Shown here in pieces: positions 47,959-56,881 of a DNA stretch of 64,000 bases. Source of the stretch: Duganella sp. BJB480 (GTDB taxonomy: Bacteria > Pseudomonadota > Gammaproteobacteria > Burkholderiales > Burkholderiaceae_D); NCBI GenBank assembly GCA_003416985.1, contig QVIN01000006.1, forward strand, positions 1 to 64,000. Direction: 5' to 3'. The notes under the pieces are model-generated. The model was not told the origin of the DNA. It did no database searches and saw only the letters and a list, made by a program, of their open reading frames with translations. Both the position numbers and the translations under genes were made by a program. Within the stretch, counting starts at the first letter, position 1; every line of letters begins with the position of its first letter.

Positions 47959-48531
47959 TTAGCTTGCGACGTTGCGGCGATTTCCCTTATGTGAAATCAC
48001 TTTGAAGCCTGGGTCCATCACTGCAATCGCGTTGTCTTCGACGTCCGCATGGATGACCGCGTTCGCGCCGATCTTGACATTGTTCCCCACTTTGATTTTC
48101 CCGAACACCCTGGCGCCGGGCGCGATGAAGACCATGTCGCCTATGGTGGGCGCGCCAAACTTCTCTCCGTTGCCGGACACACCTATGGTCACGCTCTGCG
48201 AAATGTTGCATGAGTGACCAAGGGTGGCGAGGCCTGAAATATTAATTCCGCCGAAATGGCCGATATACAGGCCGGGTCCGATCTTTGCACCTGGTTCGAT
48301 ATCTATCCCCCAGCAAATCTTGACCAAGGTGTTTAGCACCCGATACAGGATGCGCACTGGAAGGGTCAGAATCTTAGAGCGGGACATCGCCCAGGCGCCG
48401 ATGCGATAAACCATTATTGCCTGCAGGCCAGGAGTGGTCAGGCATTTCCAGATTCTGGCGATTTTCGAGCCGGACGTATAAGCATATTGACGCTGGAAAT
48501 CGACCGAAAAATTTCGTGGAAGAATAGGCAT
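47959..48531 (-). CDS. Hexapeptide-repeat (left-handed beta-helix) acyltransferase, serine acetyltransferase-like
   Basis: A 190-residue protein. The C-terminal two thirds show hexapeptide repeats (IEPGAKIGPGLYIGH, IGDMVFIAPGARVFG, VKIGANAVIHADV) of the LbH_SAT fold, with the catalytic-type histidine in the GHFGG region. It lacks the long N-terminal domain of true CysE, so it is more likely an O-acetyltransferase for polysaccharide or surface glycan. ATG at 48531 (MPILPRNF) is chosen; five codons upstream only a TTG is available. Confidence 0.82.
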   Translation of the reverse strand: MPILPRNFSVDFQRQYAYTSGSKIARIWKCLTTPGLQAIMVYRIGAWAMSRSKILTLPVRILYRVLNTLVKICWGIDIEPGAKIGPGLYIGHFGGINISGLATLGHSCNISQSVTIGVSGNGEKFGAPTIGDMVFIAPGARVFGKIKVGNNVKIGANAVIHADVEDNAIAVMDPGFKVISHKGNRRNVAS

Positions 48532-48821
48532 AGCGCTCACTTTCAATTAAATTGTTAAACCTGCAATGATCGCCATTATTGGGGCTGAAAGCGCCATGAG
48601 GCTTTTGATTTATGGCTATTATGATAACACAAAAACAGGGCCGGTCTGATCATGCAATAATTGCCTTGATGAATTCAGTATAGCCGGCGGACTAGCGGAC
48701 TCGCATGGGGAAAGCGACAATTAACACAGTTTCACTGAATCAAGTGGACGGGAGTGTAGCGGTTCAGTATTCTTGAGATATTCGGCCGGGCGCGTGCGTC
48801 GGGCAACCAGCGGGGATTGCC

Positions 48822-49070
48822 ATGCGGACGACCGGGGTAACACAGCAAACAGCAGCACTGGGCGCCGTCCTGCCGGTGGCCCAGCGGGTGAGTGAGCTGG
48901 AGTGTGCTGTCCGGCGTTTGCGCCGCGATTTGGAGGCCATGCCAGCCGAGTTGGCCCGCAGTCCGGAGCAATGGGCACAGATTGCGCGCCTGCTGAGCGA
49001 AGTGGCGTTGTTTCGCATGGCACTGGTCAATAAGACAGATACTTTTGAAAATAAGACGGGGGCAGCATGA
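48822..49070 (+). CDS. Small helical protein coupled to the DUF3334 gene
   Basis: An 82-residue, mostly helical protein with heptad-like spacing (RVSELECAVRRLRRDLEAM, QIARLLSEVALFRMALV) and no membrane segment. Not recognised. Its stop overlaps the start of the next gene (ATGA), which supports real translation. It may be a partner or regulator of that protein. Confidence 0.6.
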   Translation: MRTTGVTQQTAALGAVLPVAQRVSELECAVRRLRRDLEAMPAELARSPEQWAQIARLLSEVALFRMALVNKTDTFENKTGAA

Positions 49071-49771
49071 GGAAGGAAGAAACTGGCGAGATAGGTATTG
49101 TGTACGGCACGGAGGACCTGCTGACCAGCCTGTGCAATTCGGTCACGCGGGTGCTGGGTATCGCCACCCAGAGCAAAGTCCATTACTCAGCCATGGTCCA
49201 GCGCATCACCAAGGTGGGCCTGAAACCGGACATCGGTTGCTTCGTGCTGTTCGACGGCGGTTTCACCGGACTGGTGGTGCTGAACTTCGCCGCCGACACC
49301 GCGATGGAACTGTACGAGCGCTACATGCTGCACATGGGCATGCCCAAGTCCGAACTGGCCGTATCCCATACATCGGATGAGGTATCGAACATCTTGGGCG
49401 AACTGATGAATCAGATCGTCGGCGACTTCACCGGCAAGGTGCGGCGGGAACTGCAGACTAATATTACGCAGAACCAGCCCAAAATGCTGGTACTGAACAA
49501 GCAAGTCATGCTCAGCGTGGACACGCCCCTTGATCGCCCTGAAATGCGGCGCGTCACGTTTTATACGGAAAAGAGTAATATCTTTTATCTGGAACTCGCT
49601 ATCGATCGTACTGAGTTCATTCGGTTGCACGATTTCGACTCCAGCGAAGTGGCCGATCCGGATGCCTTGCTGGATCTGGAGCGTGGCAACCGGGGGGGGG
49701 CGGCCACTCAGTCAACGTCCTCGGCCGATGAAGAGGCCAACGATGAGTTGTTGAAGTCGTTAGGCATGTGA
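49067..49771 (+). CDS. DUF3334 family protein
   Basis: A 234-residue soluble protein with the conserved blocks of DUF3334: SKVHYSAMVQRITKVGLKPD, DIGCFVLFDGGFTGLVVLNF, HTSDEVSNILGELMNQIVGDF and NKQVMLSVDTPLDRP. The layout (domain with E-LMNQI-GDF helix) recalls CheX/CheC phosphatases, so a link to chemotaxis signalling is conceivable; that is inference. A chemoreceptor gene follows 132 nt downstream. A run of G around 49692-49699 lies in the variable acidic tail and could be prone to slippage. Confidence 0.82.
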   Translation: MRKEETGEIGIVYGTEDLLTSLCNSVTRVLGIATQSKVHYSAMVQRITKVGLKPDIGCFVLFDGGFTGLVVLNFAADTAMELYERYMLHMGMPKSELAVSHTSDEVSNILGELMNQIVGDFTGKVRRELQTNITQNQPKMLVLNKQVMLSVDTPLDRPEMRRVTFYTEKSNIFYLELAIDRTEFIRLHDFDSSEVADPDALLDLERGNRGGAATQSTSSADEEANDELLKSLGM

Positions 49772-49903
49772 GGTATTTCCTGGTGGCTTGTGCTATTAAA
49801 GCCACCAAAGTCTTGCGGCATCGGACTATGATGGGACGCAAGAGGATCGCATCTGTACGGCAACTTTTGGCGGTCCGTTGAGTGGCAATCATGGAGGCTC
49901 GAT

Positions 49904-51919
49904 ATGGACAATCGCACTTCACTTGGCGCCTTGAAGCTTGGGCACAAATTCCTGATCCTCAGCCTGATCGCCGTGATACTGGCGAGCATTCCAACCTGGT
50001 TGTACATGCGCGAAGCAGGCAAGGCGCTCGACGCCTACATCGACGAGCGCGAAGGCCTGCCCGCGGTGGTCGATGGCTTGCGCATGGTGCAGCTGACCCA
50101 GCAGCATCGCGGGTTGGCGGCGCTGGTGCTGGGCGGCGCGACCGCCGACGACAAACGGCTGGCCAAGCAAAAGGAGGCCGACAGCGCCTACGCGGCGGTT
50201 GACGCGCTGGTAAAGAAGCTGCATGACTCCGCGCTGGAGGCGGCCTGGTCGCAAGCGCGTGGCGACTGGGAAACCTTGCGTGCCCAGGTCACCAACCGCA
50301 GCCTGACGGCGCCGCAAAGCTATGTGGCCCACACGGCGCTGGTGCCCAAGCTGCTCAAGGTGAACGACCTGATCGGCGACTACTACGGCCTCAGCCTTGA
50401 TCCAGACCGCGACACCTATCAACTGATCCAAGCCATGTTCTACCAGCTGCCGTATCTGTCCGAGGAGCTGGGCAAGACCCGCGCCAAGGGCGCCGGCCTG
50501 CTGGCGAGGAAGGAGGCCAGCCAGGCCGACCGTCTGCTGCTGTCGTCCATCGTCGCGCGCGTGACGGACCGGCTGGACCAGACCCTGACCGCGTTTGGCA
50601 AGGCCGCTCATTACAATGCCGATTTTGAAGCCAAGCTGGGACCGCCCATGCGCGACGCCGCCAAGGCCGCCGGCCAGATCACCGACCTGGCCATGCACGA
50701 GATCGTGCAACCGGAGGCGCTGACCTATTTGGCCGAAAACTACGTGGCGCTGGCAACCCAGGCCATCGACCTGCAGTTCGCCCTCAACGCGACCGCCAGC
50801 AAGCAGTTGAACGCGCTGCTGGACGAAAAGATCCGCGGCTTCTACACCACCCGTTGGCTGATGCTGGGTGCCATGCTGGCATTGCTGGCGCTGGCCGGCT
50901 ACCTGGCCATGTTGATTGCGCGGTCGGTGACGCGGCCTTTGAGCAATGCGATCGCCGTGGCGCAGAGCGTCGCCAGCGGCAATCTGGCCACCGATTTCGA
51001 CGTCGGCGTACCCAACGAGGCCGGCCAGGTGCTGCGCGCGCTCAAGGACATGAGCGGCAGCCTGCGCCACCTGGTGGGCGATGTGCGCGGCAGCATCGAG
51101 CACATCAGCGCAGCCACGCGCGATATCGCCAGCGGCAACGCCGATGTCTCGGCGCGGCTGGAGTCGCAGGCATCCAACCTGGAGGAGACCGCGTCGTCGA
51201 TGGAGCAGCTTACTTCCACCGTCAAGCAGAACGCCGACAACGCGCGCCAGGCCAACCAGTTGGTGATCAGCGCGGCCGACGTCGCCACGCGGGGCGGGGC
51301 GGTGGTGTCGCAGGTGGTGCGGACGATGGGCGAGATCAATGAGAGTTCGCACAAGATCGTGGACATTATCAGCGTGATCGACGGCATTGCGTTCCAGACC
51401 AATATCCTGGCCTTGAACGCGGCGGTGGAGGCGGCGCGCGCGGGCGAACAGGGCCGTGGCTTCGCCGTGGTGGCCAGCGAGGTGCGCAACCTGGCGCAGC
51501 GCTCGGCCGCCGCCGCCAAGGAAATCAAGGAGTTGATCTCCCACAGCGTCGAGAAAGTCGAGCTCGGCAACCGTCTGGTGGACCAGGCCGGGGACGCGAT
51601 GGGCGAGATCGTCGGCAGCGTGCAACGCATCACGCTCATCATGTCGGACATCGCGACCGCCTCGGCCGAACAGGGCGCCGGCATCGAGCAGGTCAACCAT
51701 GCGGTGACGCAGATGGACGATATGACCCAGCAGAATGCAGCGCTGGTGGAGCAGACCGCAGCGGCCTCCGCCAGCCTGGAGGAGCAGACCCAGGCGCTGG
51801 TGGGCGCGATGGACCGCTTCGTGTTGGGCAACGAAGAGGCCGTGTCCGGCGGGGCGTCGCCGCGTCCGGCGGCGCGAAGTGTGGTAAAGCAACAACGCTT
51901 GGCGATCCGGCATGCCTGA
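49904..51919 (+). CDS. Methyl-accepting chemotaxis protein
   Basis: A 671-residue receptor: cytosolic N-terminus, TM1 (about 16-33), a large helical periplasmic sensor region (about 34-313), TM2 (about 315-337), HAMP (about 338-392) and the signalling domain with the hairpin tip DGIAFQTNILALNAAVEAAR near 492. The sensor domain resembles NIT-type helical bundles (QLTQQHRGLAALVLGG). No C-terminal CheR-binding pentapeptide. SD GGAG upstream of the ATG. Ligand unknown. Confidence 0.94.
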   Translation: MDNRTSLGALKLGHKFLILSLIAVILASIPTWLYMREAGKALDAYIDEREGLPAVVDGLRMVQLTQQHRGLAALVLGGATADDKRLAKQKEADSAYAAVDALVKKLHDSALEAAWSQARGDWETLRAQVTNRSLTAPQSYVAHTALVPKLLKVNDLIGDYYGLSLDPDRDTYQLIQAMFYQLPYLSEELGKTRAKGAGLLARKEASQADRLLLSSIVARVTDRLDQTLTAFGKAAHYNADFEAKLGPPMRDAAKAAGQITDLAMHEIVQPEALTYLAENYVALATQAIDLQFALNATASKQLNALLDEKIRGFYTTRWLMLGAMLALLALAGYLAMLIARSVTRPLSNAIAVAQSVASGNLATDFDVGVPNEAGQVLRALKDMSGSLRHLVGDVRGSIEHISAATRDIASGNADVSARLESQASNLEETASSMEQLTSTVKQNADNARQANQLVISAADVATRGGAVVSQVVRTMGEINESSHKIVDIISVIDGIAFQTNILALNAAVEAARAGEQGRGFAVVASEVRNLAQRSAAAAKEIKELISHSVEKVELGNRLVDQAGDAMGEIVGSVQRITLIMSDIATASAEQGAGIEQVNHAVTQMDDMTQQNAALVEQTAAASASLEEQTQALVGAMDRFVLGNEEAVSGGASPRPAARSVVKQQRLAIRHA

Positions 51920-52233
51920 ATCGCAAGCTTGAGCGTTCGCTCATTCCTGACCTCGCAAGGGGCCGGCTGACCTTTTATTGTTCAGTCGGCCCTCCTGAGG
52001 CGCCAAATTTCTATCAGTAAATTCCCAATTGCATATATTGCGCTTGCAATACACGGTATCAATGAAAGAAAATACCGCCTTTCTGCAAGACGGTGCATTC
52101 TAGACATCGAAAGACGGCCTTACCTCCGCTTGCGCCGCCACGGACACAGTAGATGACCGGGCGACATCAACAGAAAGAGAGAACAGGAGACACTGTTTTT
52201 AACTCTTTGCATTACCTCAAATCGGGATATTGA
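51920..52233 (+). other. 314-nt gap between the chemoreceptor and TonB receptor genes
   Basis: Holds a 10-bp hairpin (51961-51970 with 51982-51991, one G-T pair, T-rich loop, no T-run after), which may still end the chemoreceptor transcript. AT-rich DNA at 52008-52080 probably contains the receptor promoter. No tRNA, no ORF and no Fur-like palindrome was recognised. Confidence 0.5.
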
Positions 52234-54423
52234 ATGATCAAACTGTCGAAGATGCACAAGCGCCTGCTGGCGCTGAGCGCCGTTATGCCTATCGGTTCCG
52301 CCCTCGCGCAAACCGCCGCCGAACCGCAGCTGGAAACCGTCACCGTCACGGCCCAGCGCCGCGCCGAGAACATCAAGGACGTGCCGGTTTCGGTCACGCT
52401 GCTGAAGGACGAGAAGCTGGACGTGTTGCTGTCCGGCGGCCAGGACATCCGCCTGCTGGCTGGCAAAGTGCCGTCGCTGAACGTGGAATCGTCGAACGGC
52501 CGCACCTTCCCGCGCTTCTACATCCGCGGCTACGGCAACACCGACTTCAGCACCTTCGCCTCGCAGCCGGTCTCGCTGGTGTATGACGACGTGGTGCAGG
52601 AAAACGGCATCCTGAAGGGCTACCCTATCTTCGACGTGGCTGGCGTGGAAGTGCTGCGCGGCCCGCAGGGCACGCTGTTCGGCCGCAACACCCCGGCCGG
52701 CGTGGTCAAGTTTGAATCGGAAAAACCGAACACCAAGAAAATCGAGGGTTACTACAACCTGTCGTGGGCGACCCACAACACCATCAACGCCGAAGGCGCC
52801 GTCAACGTGCCGCTGTCGAGCGAATGGGCGATGCGCGTTTCGACGCTGCGCCAGCACCGCGACAACTTCGTCGACAATACCTTCACCAAGCAGAACGACG
52901 CTCTGGAAGGCTACAACGAACACGCCGAGCGCGTGCAGTTCCTGTACACGCCGAGCACCACCTTCAGCGCCTTGTTCAACGTGCACTCGCGCACCACCGA
53001 CGGCAGCGCCCGTCTGTTCCGCGCCAACCTGATCAAGAAGGGCACCAACGACTTCGCCGACGGTTACGACTTCACCAAGATCGCCACCAACGGCCTGAAC
53101 ATGCAGAGCCTGAGCACCAACGGCGCCAATGCCCGCCTGACCTGGGACCTGGGTTCGGTCAAGTTGTTCTCGATCACCGGCTACGAAGCCGTGGACAACT
53201 ACTACAGCCGCGGCGACATCGACGGCGGCAGCCCGGCCGGCCCTGGCTTCATTCCCTTCCAGGTGCAGACCGGTGGGGGCCTGACCGGCTTGCATCAGTA
53301 CACCCAGGAATTCCGCGTTGAGTCGAAGAACCCAGGTCCGCTGAACTGGCAGAGCGGCATCTACTACTTCAAGGAAAGCGCCAGCGGCTACAGCGACAAC
53401 TTCGACAGCGATACCCAACTGCAGACCTCGCACCTGGCCAGCCATCAGAACAACACCGCTGAGGCCGTGTTCGGCTCGCTGACCTATGACGTGTCGGACC
53501 AGCTGGTGCTGCGTGGCGGCGTGCGCTACACCCACGACAAGAAGGACTTCGCCACCACGTCGCGCGTCAACGTGAAACAGGCGCCAGGTCCTGACTCGGT
53601 GGACGAGAGCAAGAACAAAGCCAACTGGGACATGAGCGCGACCTACAAGATCAACCAGGACGTCAACGCCTACGCCCGTGTGGCGACCGGCTTCCGCGCG
53701 CCGAGTATCGCCGCCGCGTCGCAATCCGTGCCGATCACCGTGGCCGATGCTGAAACCATCGTGTCGTACGAAGCCGGTATCAAGGCCGATCTGTTCAACC
53801 GCCGCGCCCGCGCATCGGTCAGCATCTACAACTACGATGTGAAGAACCAGCAGCTGACCGTGGTTGGCGGGACCTCCAACGTGACCAAGCTGATCAACGC
53901 AGCCAAGACCGTCGGCCGCGGCCTGGAAGCGGACTTCGAAGCCTTTGTGACGCCTGACTTCAAAGTCACCGCCGGCGGTTCGTACAACTTCACGAAGATC
54001 GAAGATCCATCGCTGTCCGTGGCCAAGTGCGGTTCGTGCACCGTGACCGATCCGCTGAACGCGGCCGGCCGCGTCGTCATCGACGGCAACCCGCTGCCAC
54101 AAGCTCCCAAGGTCATCCTGAACGCCACCGCACGCTACAACTGGGCGCTGGCCGACGGCAACCTGTTCGTGCTGACCGACTGGTCGTACCGCAGCAAGAT
54201 CAACTTCTTCTTGTACGAAGCCAAGGAATTCACCGGCAAGTCGATGGTTGAAGGCGGCCTGCGCGTGGGTTACAACTGGCAGGGCGGCAAGTACGAAGTG
54301 GCGGCCTTCGCTCGCAATATCACCAACACCGAGCGTATCATCGGCGCGATCGACTTCAACAACCTGACCGGCTTCGTCAACGAGCCACGTCAGTTCGGCG
54401 TGCAGTTCAAGGGCAGCTTCTGA
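52234..54423 (+). CDS. TonB-dependent outer-membrane receptor
   Basis: A 729-residue receptor with signal peptide (about 1-26), short N-terminal ETVTVTAQRR TonB-box-like stretch, plug domain (about 45-155, with VEVLRGPQGTLFGRNTPAGVV) and beta-barrel ending in FGVQFKGSF. The plug end and RGPQGTLFGRN are typical of the Fe-siderophore/sugar 'iron complex outermembrane recepter' group. Substrate unknown; no siderophore or transporter gene adjoins. A tRNA-Asn follows after 64 nt. Confidence 0.92.
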   Translation: MIKLSKMHKRLLALSAVMPIGSALAQTAAEPQLETVTVTAQRRAENIKDVPVSVTLLKDEKLDVLLSGGQDIRLLAGKVPSLNVESSNGRTFPRFYIRGYGNTDFSTFASQPVSLVYDDVVQENGILKGYPIFDVAGVEVLRGPQGTLFGRNTPAGVVKFESEKPNTKKIEGYYNLSWATHNTINAEGAVNVPLSSEWAMRVSTLRQHRDNFVDNTFTKQNDALEGYNEHAERVQFLYTPSTTFSALFNVHSRTTDGSARLFRANLIKKGTNDFADGYDFTKIATNGLNMQSLSTNGANARLTWDLGSVKLFSITGYEAVDNYYSRGDIDGGSPAGPGFIPFQVQTGGGLTGLHQYTQEFRVESKNPGPLNWQSGIYYFKESASGYSDNFDSDTQLQTSHLASHQNNTAEAVFGSLTYDVSDQLVLRGGVRYTHDKKDFATTSRVNVKQAPGPDSVDESKNKANWDMSATYKINQDVNAYARVATGFRAPSIAAASQSVPITVADAETIVSYEAGIKADLFNRRARASVSIYNYDVKNQQLTVVGGTSNVTKLINAAKTVGRGLEADFEAFVTPDFKVTAGGSYNFTKIEDPSLSVAKCGSCTVTDPLNAAGRVVIDGNPLPQAPKVILNATARYNWALADGNLFVLTDWSYRSKINFFLYEAKEFTGKSMVEGGLRVGYNWQGGKYEVAAFARNITNTERIIGAIDFNNLTGFVNEPRQFGVQFKGSF

Positions 54424-54447
54424 TTTTTGGAAATTTGCCAGCTAGCC

Positions 54448-54476
54448 TAGACAGCTAGAAATTGGCCGTATATAAT
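54448..54476 (+). promoter_or_regulatory. Promoter of the third tRNA-Asn
   Basis: TAGACA (54448-54453), 17-nt spacer, consensus TATAAT (54471-54476), ending 11 nt before the tRNA. Confidence 0.7.
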
Positions 54477-54487
54477 GCGGCCTCTTT

Positions 54488-54563
54488 TCCCTGATAGCTC
54501 AGTCGGTAGAGCGACGGACTGTTAATCCGCAGGTCCCTGGTTCGAGTCCAGGTCGGGGAGCCA
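54488..54563 (+). tRNA. tRNA-Asn (anticodon GTT), third copy
   Basis: A 76-nt cloverleaf with anticodon GTT at 54521-54523 and encoded CCA, identical to the copy at 47814. Confidence 0.97.
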
Positions 54564-54569
54564 GAATTC

Positions 54570-54600
54570 AAAAGCCCACGTTGCAAGACGTGGGCTTTTT
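54570..54600 (+). terminator. Terminator after the third tRNA-Asn
   Basis: A perfect 12-bp stem AAAAGCCCACGT / ACGTGGGCTTTT with a 6-nt loop and a T-run. Confidence 0.92.
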
Positions 54601-54649
54601 CATTTTACCGAGGCGAAACCAGGTCCGGTATCCTTGCCACCTCGACTGC

Positions 54650-55252
54650 TCAAGCGCTGGCGACGGCATCAGACCGCTGTTGGCGGCGCCGCATCCATGC
54701 CATCACACCAATACCGGCCAGCAGCATGGCGTACGTTTCCGGCTCCGGCACAGGGGCCGCCTTCAGCGGGGTCACCGTGAGTTCCAATGCGCGTCCGCTG
54801 CCATTGACACTATTGTTATAAAAGGCCCACGGTAAGAACCCACCGTCAAGATTGGGCGGGGAGGAGGCGGTCACCAGCACCGGGAAAGCGGGATTCGGGG
54901 CTGTCGCGAAATCCCAGGAGATATCCGGCATTAGCGCGTCGCTCGTGGAGCTTTGCAGCCATGCCCCGCGCAGTGTCGATGGCAGTTTATACTGTTTGTC
55001 GTAGTCCGCAAAGGTATAGGTAGCGCTGACAGTATCCACCTTGGAAGTTGTGGCCCATTGGGTGCCTGGCAATTCCGTGAACCAGCCCTCCGCAGCAACA
55101 ATCTGCTGATAGTCACTGGAAAACGTCAGTGTGGCATCCAATTGGGAGTGGCCACGGTAGTCATATACTGCATGAATCTGGAATTGCGGGAGCGCTTGTG
55201 CGGCGCTGGCGACCGTCAGCAGCAGCGCGACCGCGAGGCACTTTAACTTCAT
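54650..55252 (-). CDS. PEP-CTERM sorting-domain protein (third in window)
   Basis: A 200-residue exported protein: signal peptide (about 1-20), a beta-rich region rich in Thr/Ser, and a PEP-CTERM tail (PVPEPETYAMLLAGIGVMAWMRRRQQR). The middle region is unlike that of the pair at 17788-19176. GGAGTAA site before the ATG. It lies, opposite in strand, between an intact tRNA-Asn and a decayed tRNA-Asn fragment. Confidence 0.85.
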   Translation of the reverse strand: MKLKCLAVALLLTVASAAQALPQFQIHAVYDYRGHSQLDATLTFSSDYQQIVAAEGWFTELPGTQWATTSKVDTVSATYTFADYDKQYKLPSTLRGAWLQSSTSDALMPDISWDFATAPNPAFPVLVTASSPPNLDGGFLPWAFYNNSVNGSGRALELTVTPLKAAPVPEPETYAMLLAGIGVMAWMRRRQQRSDAVASA

Positions 55253-55378
55253 GGGTTACTCCGTTATCAATAAGTGAATTTAAAAGAAATATGGCGAATC
55301 TTGCCAGTAATTAAAATAATAACATGATTTTTTCTTGAAAACTTTTTTTGATAACATGAAAGGCAACTGCATCCCGTT

Positions 55379-55430
55379 CTGTTAAGTCCGCAGTCCCTGG
55401 TGCGAGTTCAGGTCGGGGAGCCAGAATTTT
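55379..55430 (+). repeat. Decayed 3' half of tRNA-Asn
   Basis: Positions 55379-55423 match the intact tRNA-Asn from the anticodon loop to CCA with one inserted base, one deleted base and two substitutions. The identity continues 8 nt beyond CCA (AGAATTTT) with the first tRNA-Asn only. No 5' half is present, so it is not a functional tRNA. It looks like an attachment-site remnant or recombination scar. Confidence 0.85.
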
Positions 55431-55451
55431 GAAGGGCCATGTGAAAGCGGT

Positions 55452-56696
55452 TCAGGCGGCAGGCGTGGTCGGTTTGCTTCCGCACCATTCGCAGTGCAAG
55501 GCCGAGAGCCGATAATTCTCGCCGCAGTTGGTGCAACTGCCGCACTGCTGGGCTCCGCACGCCTCGCACCAGGCCTGATCAGTCCTGTGCAGTTTTTCCC
55601 CACATTCCCGGCATTGATTTTTCCGCAAGCGGATCTTACGAACACGTGCCGGATTGAACAAGGTGCGTTGTGCGATGAATATAACCAGCAGTCCGCCGCC
55701 GATTCCGCAGAAGATGGCGCCATAACTCCATAGGAAGCCCAGTCTCAGTCCATCAAGGTACATCAGCAGGTCGGCCAGTAACCGGTTGGGCAGGAGTTCA
55801 TAGACGAAGTAGAGTCCGCGCAAGAAGACCGGTATCGAGCATACCAAAATGAAATGGGAGGAGATCAGTATGCTGATGTTCTTCTCTTTCTTGATTGCCC
55901 TCGAATTCCAGAATATCGCCAATAACAGCAACGGCAACAGGAAGCCTGCTTGTGCGCCGAGCTCCTTGAGTGGATACCAGAATGCCAACGTATCGTATTG
56001 CTTGCGGGCTTGAGTGAATTCGGTGTCGATAGGGAGCGCGCGCAGAAATGCGACATAGGCTTGGAGGAATTGATGATGTTCCAACGCCGCCTGCGTCTGC
56101 GTTTGCTGCTGAAGCATGATATTCAATGCGTCATTCAAATCCGCCAGGCTTTTCTTGATTTTGGTAGCCTCGATCGGAAGAATAGAGTCGCTTCTTTTCT
56201 GATTGGCCAATTTCTCCAACAGGGCATCGCCATAGGTGGCCTTTAATTGATCGATACGCGCGCGGAATTCTTCAATTTTCTGTTGCTGCTGGTTGCGCGC
56301 CCTGAACAAGGTAACAAAATCGCCATTCTTTGCCACCTGGGTCAGTTGGTCGTGGACTTTTGTACAGATTCCCAGTGCTTGAGTGTTCCCATACCAGTTG
56401 TCGGGCATGGCCTCGCCCTGGTTAGTCTCATTTTTGGGGATGTAGCGTTCGAGGTTCTCCACCTGGTTCTTCGAATCCAGCTTCAAAAAGTCTTCCGACA
56501 TCAGCTGGCACTCTGCGGAGATCGGAAGGGCTGGCGGTTCGACGATGCGCTCAGCTCTATTCATGCCGTCGAAAACCAAACTAAGAATATAGATGTCGAG
56601 ACCAAATAGCAGGATTAGCGTGAACAGGGAAAGTCGTTTGGATTCCGATTGTTTGGAAAGTCTCTGCCATCTCTTTTTGAAGAAAATTGCGATCAT
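55452..56696 (-). CDS. Hypothetical membrane protein with C-terminal double zinc ribbon
   Basis: A 414-residue protein, not recognised. One membrane helix near 25-43, a long polar helical region with Gln-rich coiled-coil character (about 125-215), three to four membrane helices (about 240-345), and a C-terminal Cys-rich part (about 355-408) with CRECG, CEACG, CTNCG and CEWCG, i.e. two zinc ribbons. The composition is AT-richer than the core genes. Its stop lies 21 nt beyond the tRNA-Asn remnant. Possibly an envelope protein with zinc-dependent contacts; function unknown. Confidence 0.7.
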   Translation of the reverse strand: MIAIFFKKRWQRLSKQSESKRLSLFTLILLFGLDIYILSLVFDGMNRAERIVEPPALPISAECQLMSEDFLKLDSKNQVENLERYIPKNETNQGEAMPDNWYGNTQALGICTKVHDQLTQVAKNGDFVTLFRARNQQQQKIEEFRARIDQLKATYGDALLEKLANQKRSDSILPIEATKIKKSLADLNDALNIMLQQQTQTQAALEHHQFLQAYVAFLRALPIDTEFTQARKQYDTLAFWYPLKELGAQAGFLLPLLLLAIFWNSRAIKKEKNISILISSHFILVCSIPVFLRGLYFVYELLPNRLLADLLMYLDGLRLGFLWSYGAIFCGIGGGLLVIFIAQRTLFNPARVRKIRLRKNQCRECGEKLHRTDQAWCEACGAQQCGSCTNCGENYRLSALHCEWCGSKPTTPAA

Positions 56697-56881
56697 CGCG
56701 CGTACTCCAGCTGTTAAAAGAAGAGAAATTGTTACTCAGTGGGCGGTACCTGAGATTGTGGACTGTCAAGCCAGCGGGATATTATGCGCAGCCGTGGATT
56801 ATCTTTGCCCAAGATGCAATGTGGTAAAAATAACATTATAGCCGTGTTATATTCTGCACACTATTGGTCCTGGAGATGACA

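Noticed and set aside
55379..55423. A fourth tRNA-Asn gene
   Set aside because: Only the 3' half is present, with indels in the anticodon arm and changes in the T-loop; it cannot fold into a tRNA.
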